From positions 136,441 to 200,440 of the forward strand of contig FMUA01000003.1 of assembly GCA_900100595.1 (NCBI GenBank): 64,000 nt of DNA, given 5' to 3'. Each line of letters starts with the position of its first letter. Position 1 is the stretch's first letter. The notes beneath the pieces are model-generated. The model was not told the origin of the DNA. It saw only the letters and a program-made list of their open reading frames with translations, and ran no database searches. This document shows, piece after piece, positions 44,788-54,015 of this stretch. The DNA is from Ruminococcaceae bacterium P7 (GTDB lineage: Bacteria; Bacillota; Clostridia; Oscillospirales; Acutalibacteraceae). Position numbers and translations under genes: made by a program.

Positions 44788-45768
44788 TCAGCTGTTGATG
44801 ATATCGTACAGGTCGTTGGCGAACTTGTAGTAATCCTTTCTTTCGTCGGTGACGAACTGGATTGCGGGACGCGGATGGGTGTTGTACTGACCAGTGAGCA
44901 TGTACGGGATATCATAGCCCCACTTGACGCCCTGCTCTCTGAGCAGATTCATATGGTTCTGAATAAAGCGGATGATCGGGTTGATCTTGTACTTCGGATT
45001 CTTGAGGAAGCCGAGAAGCAGCTCCAGCGCGCAGTTGCCCGCACCTCTGCCCATGCCGTCGACGGTCGCGTCGAGGTAGCTCGCGCCGAACGCCATCGCC
45101 TCGATGGTATTCGCGAACGCAAGCTGCTGGTTGTTGTGGGCGTGGATACCCGTCGACTTGCCGTATTTCTCGGCGATCTCGCCGTACATCTCGGCATAGC
45201 GGCGCGCCTCCTCGGGATAGAGCGAGCCGTAGCTGTCGACGATATAGAAGCACGAAACCGGGGTCTGTCCCAGAATCTCGAGAGCGGTTTTCAAGTCCTC
45301 GGTTCTCGCCTTGGAAACAGCCATGATGTTGATGGTCGTTTCGTAGCCCTGCTTGGCGCAGTACTCGATCATCTCCACCGCCGCGGGGATCGTGTTGATA
45401 TAGGTCGCGATCCGGATCAGATCGATCGGGCTTTCGGGCTTGGGGATGATATCGGTTTCAAAGTCGGTTCTGCCGACGTCCGCCATGACGGCGATTTTCA
45501 TTCTGGTATCATTGTCGCCCACGATATCGCGGATATCGTTGTCGTTGCAGAACTTCCACTTGCCGAAATCATCCTCGTCAAAAATCTCCTTGGACGCCTT
45601 ATAGCCAAACTCCATGTAGTCAACGCCCGCCTTGAGATTCGCCTTGTACAAATCTCTGATGAACTCGTCGCTGAAACGGAAATTATTGCAAAGACCGCCG
45701 TCGCGTATCGTGGCGTCAACCACGCGGATATCCTGTCTGACTGATAACAAATTACCTTTTTGTGCCAT
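44788..45768 (-). CDS. HMGL/DmpG-like aldolase
   Basis: 326 residues. The start is ATG 45768 (MAQKGNLL), with GGAGGTAAAA before it. DATIRDGGLCNN near 18-29 holds the metal and catalytic Asp, and STGIHAHNNQQLAFAN near 205-220 holds the metal-binding HxHN. This TIM-barrel family includes 4-hydroxy-2-oxovalerate aldolase and HMG-CoA lyase, both carbon-carbon cleaving or forming enzymes on oxo acids. No DmpF-type dehydrogenase partner is present, so the substrate is unknown. Between pyrC and pyrF on the same strand. Confidence 0.8.
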   Translation of the reverse strand: MAQKGNLLSVRQDIRVVDATIRDGGLCNNFRFSDEFIRDLYKANLKAGVDYMEFGYKASKEIFDEDDFGKWKFCNDNDIRDIVGDNDTRMKIAVMADVGRTDFETDIIPKPESPIDLIRIATYINTIPAAVEMIEYCAKQGYETTINIMAVSKARTEDLKTALEILGQTPVSCFYIVDSYGSLYPEEARRYAEMYGEIAEKYGKSTGIHAHNNQQLAFANTIEAMAFGASYLDATVDGMGRGAGNCALELLLGFLKNPKYKINPIIRFIQNHMNLLREQGVKWGYDIPYMLTGQYNTHPRPAIQFVTDERKDYYKFANDLYDIINS

Positions 45769-45846
45769 TTTTACCTCCATCGACAGGATGCTTCTGCCCC
45801 TGTCTGTTTTCTATAACCGATATACCCGCGAATACCCCTGTGGCAT

Positions 45847-47106
45847 TCATTCAAAAACTATCTTGCCGCCGAGGATGGTCTTTTTGACCTTTCCCGTCAG
45901 CGTCATGCCCTTGAAGGGCGTATTTTTACTCTTGCCGTGGAGCTTGTCGGGGTCGACCGTCCACTCCTCGTTCAAATCGACAAGCGCGATATCGGCGTTC
46001 GCGCCGACGCGCAGGGTTCCCGCGTCAATACCGAGGATCCTCGCGGGATTGACGCTCATTTTCTCCACCAGCTCGTCAAAAGTAAGGATTCCCGTTTTCA
46101 CGAGATAGGTGATTCCCACAGCCAGCGAGCTTTCCATGCCGACAGAGCCGTTGGGAGCCTTTTCAAAGTCCGCCTTTTCCGCGGGCGTATGCGGCGCATG
46201 GTCGGTGGCGATCGCGTCGAGCGTGCCGTCGCGCAGTCCCTCGATGATTGCCTGCACATCCTTTTCGGTTCTCAACGGCGGATTCATGCGGTAGTCCGCG
46301 TCCCTGCGCAGCAGCTCCTTTTCGGTAAGCGAGAAATAATGCGGAGCCGTTTCGGCGGTCACCTTCACGCCTCTGCGCTTGGCGTCGCGGATAAGCGCGA
46401 CGCTCGTTGCCGTGCTGACATGACAAATATGGATCGGCACATCCTCGGCAGCAGCCAGCGCGATTTCTCTCGCGGTGCCGCAGTCCTCGGCTGCAGCGGG
46501 AATACCCTTGACGCCGAGCTGAGCGGAAATTTCTCCTTCATTGATTTTGCCGCCTTCCGCGAGGAACAAATCCTCGCAATGCGCGACAACGGTCATGCCG
46601 TACTGCGGCGCGCGCTTCATCGCGTCGCGGAGAAAGGCGGTATTGACGACGGGTCTGCCGTCGTCGGACAGTCCGACCGCTCCCGCTTCCTTCAATTCCG
46701 CAAGATCGGTCGGCTCCTTGCTTTGAAGTCCTTTTGTGATGCTCGCGGCGACATAGACGCGCGCTTTCGCGTCCTTCGCTTTTTCGCGCACATAGCGCAC
46801 GACCTCGCCGCAGTCAATCGTCGGATTGGTATTCGGCATGGCGAGAAGGCTCGTCACGCCGCCTGCCGCTGCCGCGCAGCAGCCTGTAAAGATATCCTCC
46901 TTGGCTGTCTGCCCCGGGTCGCGCAGGTGCACGTGCATATCGACCAAGCCGGGAATCGCGTACAAGCCCTCGGCGTTGATCTCGGTATCGCCGCTGAGGT
47001 TCTCTCCCACGGCGGCAATTTTGCCGTTTTCGATTTTAATATCCATTCTGCCGCTGCAGCCGTCGGCAGGCGACACAACGGTCGCGTTCTTAATGACGAA
47101 ACTCAT
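45847..47106 (-). CDS. pyrC: Dihydroorotase
   Basis: 419 residues. The HVHLRDPGQT block at 58-67 holds the zinc-binding His pair, and ATDHAPHTPAEK near 300 holds the catalytic Asp. The class I PyrC length and motif order argue against hydantoinase. It closes carbamoyl-aspartate to dihydroorotate. Its ATG is 8 bp behind the stop of the large envelope protein gene, so it is read from that gene's promoter. pyrB and carAB are not in the window. Confidence 0.93.
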   Translation of the reverse strand: MSFVIKNATVVSPADGCSGRMDIKIENGKIAAVGENLSGDTEINAEGLYAIPGLVDMHVHLRDPGQTAKEDIFTGCCAAAAGGVTSLLAMPNTNPTIDCGEVVRYVREKAKDAKARVYVAASITKGLQSKEPTDLAELKEAGAVGLSDDGRPVVNTAFLRDAMKRAPQYGMTVVAHCEDLFLAEGGKINEGEISAQLGVKGIPAAAEDCGTAREIALAAAEDVPIHICHVSTATSVALIRDAKRRGVKVTAETAPHYFSLTEKELLRRDADYRMNPPLRTEKDVQAIIEGLRDGTLDAIATDHAPHTPAEKADFEKAPNGSVGMESSLAVGITYLVKTGILTFDELVEKMSVNPARILGIDAGTLRVGANADIALVDLNEEWTVDPDKLHGKSKNTPFKGMTLTGKVKKTILGGKIVFE

Positions 47107-47114
47107 ATTTCACC

Positions 47115-49376
47115 TCATTTTCTGCGCGGACCGCTCTGAGAGCTCGGCTTGCGCTTTTGCGGCGGTCTTGACGAGGTCGGCTTGCGCTTCTGCGGAGGTC
47201 TTGACGAGGTCGGTTTACGCTTCTGCGGAGGTCTTGATGAGGACGGTCTGCGCTGACCGTTCTGAGAAGGCGGTCTGCGGTCTCCTCTGCTGCGCACCTG
47301 AACCAAACCGCCGTTTGTTCTCGGCTTCTCGCGCTGCGTCTCACGGCTGCGTGCCTGCGCCTCGCGGTTACGTGCCTGCGCACGCTGCTCCGCTGCTCTC
47401 TGGAGAGCGCGTTTGCGGCGCGCTTCCGCTGCTTTTTTACGCTTTTTCTTGGCGTGCCTGCGTTTGATGGCGCGGCTGACATTGATGATAAAGTAGCCGC
47501 AGTGGGTAAAGAAGCTCTTGCAGCCTGCAAAGAATTTCTTGCAGCCCGCCAGGAATACGCGGAAACCGTCTGACTTCTTTTTCTTTTCTTCCTTCTCTGA
47601 GTTTTCCGCGTCGTCGGCTTTTTCCGGCGTCTCGGTTTTCTCCGGCTTTGCTTTCTTTTCTTTCTTTTCTTTCTTCTCTTTTTTCTCTTTCTTTTTCTTT
47701 TCTTTCTTCTTTTCCTTCTTCGGCGGTTCCGGCTCCTCGCGCTTCACCTCTTCGGCGCGCTTCTCCTCTTCGCCGAGGACGTCGTATTCCTCCGCTTCGA
47801 CAAGGTCACGGCTGTTGATCACACCCATGCTCTTGCGCGGCGCTTCATCAAAGAAATCGCTGCTGTTGCGGAACTTGTTACTCTTGACATCCTGACGGAC
47901 AAGCACCTCGTCGTTCATGTATTCCTCGAACTCGTCCGGCTCCTCTTCAAAGAAGGCTTCGTCTTCAACGTCCGTCTCTCCGGGTTCTTCGTCCTCTGTT
48001 GCTTCATCGGCGATCTCGTCAGTCCCGATCATGTCATCCCCGGGCGCTTCCTGCTCGGGCTCCTCAGCCGGATCTTCCGCCGCTTCGTTTTCTTCCTGCG
48101 GCGCTGCTTCCGCCGGAACCGCTGCTTCTTCGTCGGTTTCGCTCTGCTCCTCAGCCGCGTCCTCCGTCACTTCCTCAGGGGTTTCTTCCGCTTCTTCCGC
48201 TTTCTCGGGAACGGTTTCCTGCTCCTCCGCTATCCGGACGGGCGTTTCTGTTTCTATGGTTTCGTAGGCTTCTTCGTCCGCGAGGTCGCTTCCCGCAAAG
48301 AAGTCATCGTCCTCAGGTTCTTCCGTCACATGTCTGTCCGCTTCTTTTTCAGCAGGCTCCTCCGCTTCAAGCGGCTCTTCTTCCCCGGAAAATACCTCGT
48401 CATCGATAAATTCGTCAATATCCTCCGCGCCGAGCAGCTCTCCCTGCTGCGGAACCGCGATCTGCTCCTCCCCGGGAGAAATATCCTCCTTCTCTGCGGC
48501 AGGTACAGCTTCTGCGGGAGCTTCGGGAATCTCCTGCTCTGCCGTCTCCGCATTTTCGGGAACAGCAGCCTTGCTTTCCTCTGTCGGCGTTATCGGCTTG
48601 CGCGCGTATTTTCCCGCAAGCTCCTCCAGAATCCTTTCGTTTTCATCGTGAATCGTGGGCTTTTCACTGCCGCGCGAACGGACGATTCTGAGAATAATCA
48701 TGGCGATAACGGCAACAACCAGTATTGCGGCTATCGCAACCAGAATCATCATGCCGTACTGCTCAAAAAAGCTGCGCTCGCCAAAGCGTATTCCCGACGT
48801 CATGGAGGAAAACGCCTTTCCGTCATCCTCGCTGATATCCGAGCCGTTGCGGTACATGGACACATTGATGCTTTTGCCGTCGACAACGGTATTGGCAAGC
48901 AAGCCCTTTGTTCCGTTGATATTGGTGTCGAACTGGAGCCAATTGACATCCTTGCCCGACGTATCTACCCTGCAGGCGGTATAGGAGGAATCCTTGAGAA
49001 AGCTCTTCGCGATTTCGCTGAGCTGTTCGGAAGTGAGCTGATTATAGTTGACCGTTCCCTGACTTTCGGCAGACTCTACCATCGTGACCGTAACCGTCAG
49101 TGAAGCAGCGTTATCCATGCCCTGCAGATAAATATTATTGGTCTGAAAATCCTCCATCGTGGCGGCATAGTCCTGATGAAAGGTCGTGAAGTAGCTGTCT
49201 CCATCCGACGCGTTACGCGTAATGGTAATCAGTTCGCCGGGGACAGTGATACTCATTTCCGCCGCCTCAGGGAGATAGTAGCTGTGTCCGAACGCGGACA
49301 CTGGTGCGCAGGAGCTCGCTGCGACAAGCGCGCACGCGCCCGCTGCCGCGATTTTACGGATTATTTTTCCGCTCAT
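47115..49376 (-). CDS. Large secreted/membrane protein with acidic core and basic repetitive tail
   Basis: 753 residues from ATG 49376 (MSGKIIRKIAA), with GGAGG 7 nt upstream. A signal peptide covers 1-28, then an extracellular domain (30-200, beta-rich) and one membrane helix near 208-231. The long acidic Glu/Ala-rich part (about 260-540) carries a Lys run KKEKKKKEKKEKKEKKEKK near 570, followed by an amphipathic Cys/Phe-rich stretch (AGCKKFFAGCKSFFTHC), an Ala/Arg-rich helix and a tail of PPQKRKPTSSR repeats. The cytoplasmic part is thus acid-then-basic. The family is not recognised; a wall-stress or division factor is a guess. Confidence 0.7.
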   Translation of the reverse strand: MSGKIIRKIAAAGACALVAASSCAPVSAFGHSYYLPEAAEMSITVPGELITITRNASDGDSYFTTFHQDYAATMEDFQTNNIYLQGMDNAASLTVTVTMVESAESQGTVNYNQLTSEQLSEIAKSFLKDSSYTACRVDTSGKDVNWLQFDTNINGTKGLLANTVVDGKSINVSMYRNGSDISEDDGKAFSSMTSGIRFGERSFFEQYGMMILVAIAAILVVAVIAMIILRIVRSRGSEKPTIHDENERILEELAGKYARKPITPTEESKAAVPENAETAEQEIPEAPAEAVPAAEKEDISPGEEQIAVPQQGELLGAEDIDEFIDDEVFSGEEEPLEAEEPAEKEADRHVTEEPEDDDFFAGSDLADEEAYETIETETPVRIAEEQETVPEKAEEAEETPEEVTEDAAEEQSETDEEAAVPAEAAPQEENEAAEDPAEEPEQEAPGDDMIGTDEIADEATEDEEPGETDVEDEAFFEEEPDEFEEYMNDEVLVRQDVKSNKFRNSSDFFDEAPRKSMGVINSRDLVEAEEYDVLGEEEKRAEEVKREEPEPPKKEKKKEKKKKEKKEKKEKKEKKAKPEKTETPEKADDAENSEKEEKKKKSDGFRVFLAGCKKFFAGCKSFFTHCGYFIINVSRAIKRRHAKKKRKKAAEARRKRALQRAAEQRAQARNREAQARSRETQREKPRTNGGLVQVRSRGDRRPPSQNGQRRPSSSRPPQKRKPTSSRPPQKRKPTSSRPPQKRKPSSQSGPRRK
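47148..47246. repeat. 33-bp tandem repeat, three units, coding for PPQKRKPTSSR
   Basis: Three exact-length units (47148-47180, 47181-47213, 47214-47246) at the 3' end of the large envelope gene. Units 1 and 2 differ at two bases; unit 3 diverges more. They encode the Lys/Arg/Pro-rich tail. Confidence 0.9.
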
Positions 49377-49435
49377 TTCCATTCCTCCCAGGTGAAAAAC
49401 AAATTCTTTCACCGAATAATTCTACATACTGCTTT

Positions 49436-49464
49436 ATTATATAATATTTTCCTCCTGTTCGCAA
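49436..49464 (-). promoter_or_regulatory. Promoter of the envelope-protein/pyrC unit
   Basis: Minus strand: -35 TTGCGA, 17-bp spacer containing AGGAGG, -10 TATAAT, about 55 nt before the ATG. Confidence 0.75.
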
Positions 49465-49564
49465 GTGGTTTTCACAAAAAAGCGCAGCAGTCAAATTCTA
49501 TCGCCTGCTGCCGATTTCACCATGCGCTTCACCCAATAAACGCTTTTGGAGGTTTGTGCATAAG

Positions 49565-49589
49565 AAAAAGGAGAGACTTTCGTCTCTCC
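49565..49589 (-). terminator. Terminator of the UDP-sugar dehydratase gene
   Basis: Minus strand: GGAGAGAC with GTCTCTCC, loop GAAA, then TTTTTCTTAT. Directly behind the gene's stop. Confidence 0.85.
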
Positions 49590-49600
49590 CTGATAAATAA

Positions 49601-51469
49601 CTATCCGACGGTTGCGTGATGAAAGGTCGGCACCATGTCGGCAAGAAGCGTGATGGTGGTTTCCGAGTCGTTTGCCTCAGCCGCCTCGCGCAGTCTCTCA
49701 AGCTTTTTGAGCATTTCAGCGCCGTCGATTTCAATTTGATTTCCGATAAAGATTTTCTTATTGTCGGTGGACTTGAGTCCTTCCTCGTCCATCAGAAGCT
49801 CCTCAAAGAGCTTTTCGCCGGGACGCAGTCCCGTAAAGATGATCGGAACATCCTTGTAGGGCACCTTGCCGTACATGCGGATCAGGTTTTCCGCCAGCGT
49901 TGTAATCTTGACGGGAGCGCCCATATCGAGGACAAAAATCTCGCCCCCTTTTGCGATCGCGCCCGCTTCGAGCACAAGCGATACCGCCTCGGGAATCGTC
50001 ATAAAGTAGCGGATAATGTCGGGATGGGTAACGGTAACGGGATTGCCGCTCTCTATCTGCTTGCGGAACAGCGGAATGACCGAACCGTTGGAGCCGAGAA
50101 CATTGCCGAACCGCGTCGTAACAAATTCGGTATGCGTACCTGTTTGCGCCTTGTGCTGAATAATCATCTCGCACGCGCGCTTTGTCGCGCCCATGACGTT
50201 CGTTGGATTGACCGCCTTATCGGTAGAAATCATCACGAACTTGTCCACCTTATAGCGCTCCGCGAGGTTCGCCACATTATAGGTTCCGAGGATGTTATTT
50301 TTGACTGCTTCCTCGGGAACGGTCTCCATCAAAGGAACATGCTTGTGAGCCGCCGCGTGAAAAACAAGCTGCGGCCGGTATTCCTTGAAAATCGTGTCCA
50401 TCTTGTCGTAATCCCTGACAGATGAGATCAGGGTGACAAGATTGAGTCCGCCGCCGTATTTCAGCACCAGCTCCTGCTGGATATCGTAGGCATTGTTTTC
50501 ATAGATATCGACTATAATGATCTGCTTGGGTGAATATTGGGCAATCTGCCGCACCAGCTCGCTGCCGATCGAACCGCCTCCGCCCGTAACCATGCAGACC
50601 TTGTCCTTGATAAAGCCGCTGATTTTGCGCCTGTCAAACTCAATCGGATTTCTTCCGAGCAAATCCTCGATCTTGATTTCCTTTGCCTGTGCAATCAGCT
50701 GTTCGCCGTCGCTGAAAATCAGCTCGCTGATATAAGGGATCACCTTGATCTTGCACTTGGTACGGGAGCAAATATCCAGAATACGCCGCTTTTCATCTCC
50801 ATCGCAGGAGGGAATCGCAACGATAATATTCTCGATCCGGTGCTCCTCGCAGATTTTGACTATCTCGGGCGTCGTACCCAACACGGCAATGCTGCCGATA
50901 CGGCTGCGCTGCTTGGTGATATCGTCGTCTACAAATCCGACGGGAAGCAAATCCTTAGACGGGTTGTTCTCGTCAAACTGAGCGTTCTCGATCTCACGAA
51001 GGATCATACGTCCCGCCTGACCTGCGCCCACAATCAGGGTGCGGACAAGATTTTCCCGGTTTCCCGCACCCGTGAGGTCGAGAAAGGTGCGCTTGAAAAT
51101 ATAGCGGAACAGCAGCACGCCCCACGAGGCAAAAACAAAGAACAGCGCCCAGAACACCTTCCGCGGCCGGTGCCCCAGAAGCATGAGGATACCGTAGCTC
51201 ATCACAAAGCCGACGAACATCGAAATTCCGGAAATAATATAGTCCTTGATATTGAAATAGCGCCATAGCTTTGTGTAGGCGCCGCTGATGAGCAGCATCA
51301 GAACGCAGGTGAGATCATTGAGGATAATAAAGTAGAGTAATCCCTTGCTGCTCTCTGCTCCGATCCATCCCACCAGTGAAAGAATATAGTTCAGTATCAC
51401 GCCGCTGACAGAAATAATAATGATATCCGCGATAAGCAGAATCAACTTTCTGTAATTAAATTTCGTCAC
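49601..51469 (-). CDS. Membrane-bound UDP-sugar dehydratase/epimerase (CapD/PglF/WbpM-like)
   Basis: 622 residues. Four membrane helices in 1-135, a first Rossmann (CoA-binding-like) domain near 140-270 and a second with VTGGGGSIGSELVRQ near 294-308. STDKAVNPTNVMGATKR holds the altered Ser-Met-Lys triad known from PglF, FlaA1 and WbpM type 4,6-dehydratases. These convert UDP-GlcNAc to a 4-keto-6-deoxy sugar, the first step to bacillosamine or pseudaminic-type sugars of surface polysaccharides. Single gene with its own promoter. The substrate is inferred from the family. Confidence 0.9.
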   Translation of the reverse strand: MTKFNYRKLILLIADIIIISVSGVILNYILSLVGWIGAESSKGLLYFIILNDLTCVLMLLISGAYTKLWRYFNIKDYIISGISMFVGFVMSYGILMLLGHRPRKVFWALFFVFASWGVLLFRYIFKRTFLDLTGAGNRENLVRTLIVGAGQAGRMILREIENAQFDENNPSKDLLPVGFVDDDITKQRSRIGSIAVLGTTPEIVKICEEHRIENIIVAIPSCDGDEKRRILDICSRTKCKIKVIPYISELIFSDGEQLIAQAKEIKIEDLLGRNPIEFDRRKISGFIKDKVCMVTGGGGSIGSELVRQIAQYSPKQIIIVDIYENNAYDIQQELVLKYGGGLNLVTLISSVRDYDKMDTIFKEYRPQLVFHAAAHKHVPLMETVPEEAVKNNILGTYNVANLAERYKVDKFVMISTDKAVNPTNVMGATKRACEMIIQHKAQTGTHTEFVTTRFGNVLGSNGSVIPLFRKQIESGNPVTVTHPDIIRYFMTIPEAVSLVLEAGAIAKGGEIFVLDMGAPVKITTLAENLIRMYGKVPYKDVPIIFTGLRPGEKLFEELLMDEEGLKSTDNKKIFIGNQIEIDGAEMLKKLERLREAAEANDSETTITLLADMVPTFHHATVG

Positions 51470-51520
51470 ATATATCCCCTGTCTTTCCGAACAAAAAACC
51501 TTTAATGTTCAATCTTTTTT

Positions 51521-51549
51521 ATTATAATACGCATAACACAAAATGTCAA
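51521..51549 (-). promoter_or_regulatory. Sigma-A promoter of the dehydratase gene
   Basis: Minus strand: -35 TTGACA (perfect), 17-bp spacer, -10 TATAAT. Just upstream lies an AT-rich inverted repeat (TTGAACAAAA/TTTTGTTGAA, 51557-51587), which could mark the end of the metH transcript or an operator. Confidence 0.85.
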
Positions 51550-51627
51550 ATTAATTCAACAAAATATCGTTGGTTTTTTGTTCAAAAAAAGATGTTATAT
51601 TGTTTATTTAAAAATTTCCTTTAGTTT

Positions 51628-54015
51628 TTACCCTAATACCAATTTTGCGGTATCGACGCTTTCCTTCGCGTCGCGGCAATAATAATCCGCGCCGATTTTC
51701 ATCGCGTAATCCTTCGTAAGTACCGCACCGCCCACGAATACCGTGACCTTGCTTGACCCGTCGGGATTCTGCAGCGCCTTTGTCGCCCGCAGAAGCGCGA
51801 TCGTATCCTCCATGCTTTTGAGCGTGGTGGTCATCAGGGCGGACAGACCGACCATGGTGATATGCTGCTCCACGGCAGTATCGACGATTATCTGCGGATC
51901 AACGTCCCTGCCAAGATCAACGACGGTGTAGCCGTAGTTGTCGAGCAGTGTTTTGACGATATTCTTGCCGATGTCATGGATATCACCCTTGACGGTGGCA
52001 AGAATAATCTTGCCCTTGCTGACGTTCTCGCTGCCCGTTTTGCTAAGGTGCTCCTTGATGACGTTGAAGCACGCCTGCGCGGTATTGGCGCTCTGAATCA
52101 GCTGCGGCAGGAAGATCTTATTATTTTCAAAATCCTCTCCTACCTTGTCGAGAGCGGGAATGAGCTTTTCATTAATAATGGTCATCGCGTCCTCGGTCTG
52201 CAGCAGCCGCTCAACTGCGGCGGCTCCCTCGGATTGCAGACCGCTGCGCACCGCGGTAACCACATCTGTTTCCGTCTGTGTCTGCGCTGCGGGCGCCTGC
52301 GTTTCAGGCGCGTCCTGATAGGCGGCGATGAATTCGTTCGCATTCCTGTCGATGCCCGCGAGCACACGATAAGCGCGCACCGCTCCCGTCATAGGGGCGA
52401 TGTTGGGGTTCATGATCGGCAAATCCAGACCCTGCTCCAGCGCCATCGTCAGGAAGGTACGGTTGACGAGTCCGCGGTCGGGCAGTCCGAAGGAGATATT
52501 CGACACACCGAGCACGGTTTTGCAGCCAAGCTCGGTTTTGACCCGGTGAAGCGCCTTGAGCGTCTCGCGGCAGGCGTCCTGCTCTGCGGAAACGGTCAGC
52601 GTCAGGCAGTCGATATAGATGTCGCGTTTGTCGATGCCGAGAGCCGTCGCGCGCGACACGATACGCTCCGCGATAGCAAAACGTCCCTCCGCGGTGGAAG
52701 GAATACCGCCCTCGTCGAGCGTCAGACCGACGACCGCCGCGCCGTATTTTTTCACGAGCGGCAAAACGGCGGCAAGGCTCTTTTCCTCACCGTTGACGGA
52801 GTTGACGATAGGCTTGCCGTTATAGCGGCGCAGACCGACCTCCAGCACCTCGGGCTTGGTGGAATCAATCTGCAAAGGCGCGTCGCAGACGCTCTGAATC
52901 GCGCCGACCACGCGCGTCATCATTTTCTTTTCATCTATTTCGGGATGACCGACGTTGACGTCGAGCAGCTCGGCGCCGCCCTGAATCTGCACCAGCGCCT
53001 GATTGAGGATGTAGTCGATATTGTTGTCAACAAGCGCCTGCTTGAAGATTTTCTTACCCGTGGGGTTGATGCGTTCTCCGATGATGCGCGGTCCGTCGAT
53101 CTCGACAACGGTATTGGCGCTGCATACGGCGGCGCCCGCGGTTCTCGGGCAGGGGATATATGCTTTGTCCGCAAGAACGCGCCGAATCTCTCGGATATAA
53201 TCAGGTGTTGTGCCGCAGCAGCCGCCGACGAACTTCACCCCGTAGGGCAGCAGAGAGGCAACGCACTCCGCGAACTGTCCGGGAAGGATATTGTATTCAT
53301 TGGAATTCGGGTCGGGAAGTCCCGCGTTCGCCTTGATGATCAGGGGCAGGTCGGTATAGCGCGTCATCTCCGCGACGACAGACTCCAGCTCGTCGGGACC
53401 GAGCGAGCAGTTGACGCCGACAGCGTCAACACCCAGACCGCTCAGCGTCAGCGCGGCGGCGGCAGGCGATACGCCCGTAAAGGTTCTGCCGTTGCGCTCA
53501 AAGGTCATGGTGGCGAGAATCGGCAGCTCGGAGTTCTCCTTTGCCGCGAGAACAGCCGCTTTCAGCTCAAAGAGGTCGGTCATGGTCTCAAAGACGATCA
53601 GATCCGCCTCTCTGCCCGCGAGAATCTGCTCCTTGAAGTAATCATACGCCTGCTCAAACCGCAGCGAGCCGGCAGGCTCGAGCAGCATGCCGACGGGACC
53701 GATATCAAGCGCGACGAGCGTATCGGTACCCTCAGCGGCTTTTTTTGCATTGCGGACGGCGGCGGTGATGATTTGCTCTACCGTACAGCCGCTTTCCGCG
53801 AGCTTATAGGCGTTCGCGCCGAAGGTGTTGGTATAGATAACATCCGAACCCGCCTCGACATACGCGCGATGGAAGGATTCGATCAGCTCGGGTCGGGTGA
53901 GGTTGAGCGTTTCGGGCGAATGCTCATAAGCCGCGCCGCTCTTCTGAATCAGCGTGCCCATCGCTCCGTCGAGGATGACAAATTCTTTGTTATTCAGCAG
54001 TGTTTTCAAATCCAC
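51628..54015 (-). CDS. metH: B12-dependent homocysteine methyltransferase lacking the reactivation domain
   Basis: 795 residues against about 1200 for full MetH. Homocysteine domain (1-285) with zinc Cys in GVNCSLGP near 202 and GGCCGTTP near 268; pterin domain (about 310-570) with GERINPTGKK; helical cap and Rossmann cobalamin domain (about 590-795) with the B12 base-off motif DIHDIGKNIV near 686. The AdoMet reactivation domain is absent and is supplied by the separate gene just upstream, with which it overlaps by 26 bp. Makes methionine from homocysteine and methyl-tetrahydrofolate. Confidence 0.93.
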   Translation of the reverse strand: MDLKTLLNNKEFVILDGAMGTLIQKSGAAYEHSPETLNLTRPELIESFHRAYVEAGSDVIYTNTFGANAYKLAESGCTVEQIITAAVRNAKKAAEGTDTLVALDIGPVGMLLEPAGSLRFEQAYDYFKEQILAGREADLIVFETMTDLFELKAAVLAAKENSELPILATMTFERNGRTFTGVSPAAAALTLSGLGVDAVGVNCSLGPDELESVVAEMTRYTDLPLIIKANAGLPDPNSNEYNILPGQFAECVASLLPYGVKFVGGCCGTTPDYIREIRRVLADKAYIPCPRTAGAAVCSANTVVEIDGPRIIGERINPTGKKIFKQALVDNNIDYILNQALVQIQGGAELLDVNVGHPEIDEKKMMTRVVGAIQSVCDAPLQIDSTKPEVLEVGLRRYNGKPIVNSVNGEEKSLAAVLPLVKKYGAAVVGLTLDEGGIPSTAEGRFAIAERIVSRATALGIDKRDIYIDCLTLTVSAEQDACRETLKALHRVKTELGCKTVLGVSNISFGLPDRGLVNRTFLTMALEQGLDLPIMNPNIAPMTGAVRAYRVLAGIDRNANEFIAAYQDAPETQAPAAQTQTETDVVTAVRSGLQSEGAAAVERLLQTEDAMTIINEKLIPALDKVGEDFENNKIFLPQLIQSANTAQACFNVIKEHLSKTGSENVSKGKIILATVKGDIHDIGKNIVKTLLDNYGYTVVDLGRDVDPQIIVDTAVEQHITMVGLSALMTTTLKSMEDTIALLRATKALQNPDGSSKVTVFVGGAVLTKDYAMKIGADYYCRDAKESVDTAKLVLG

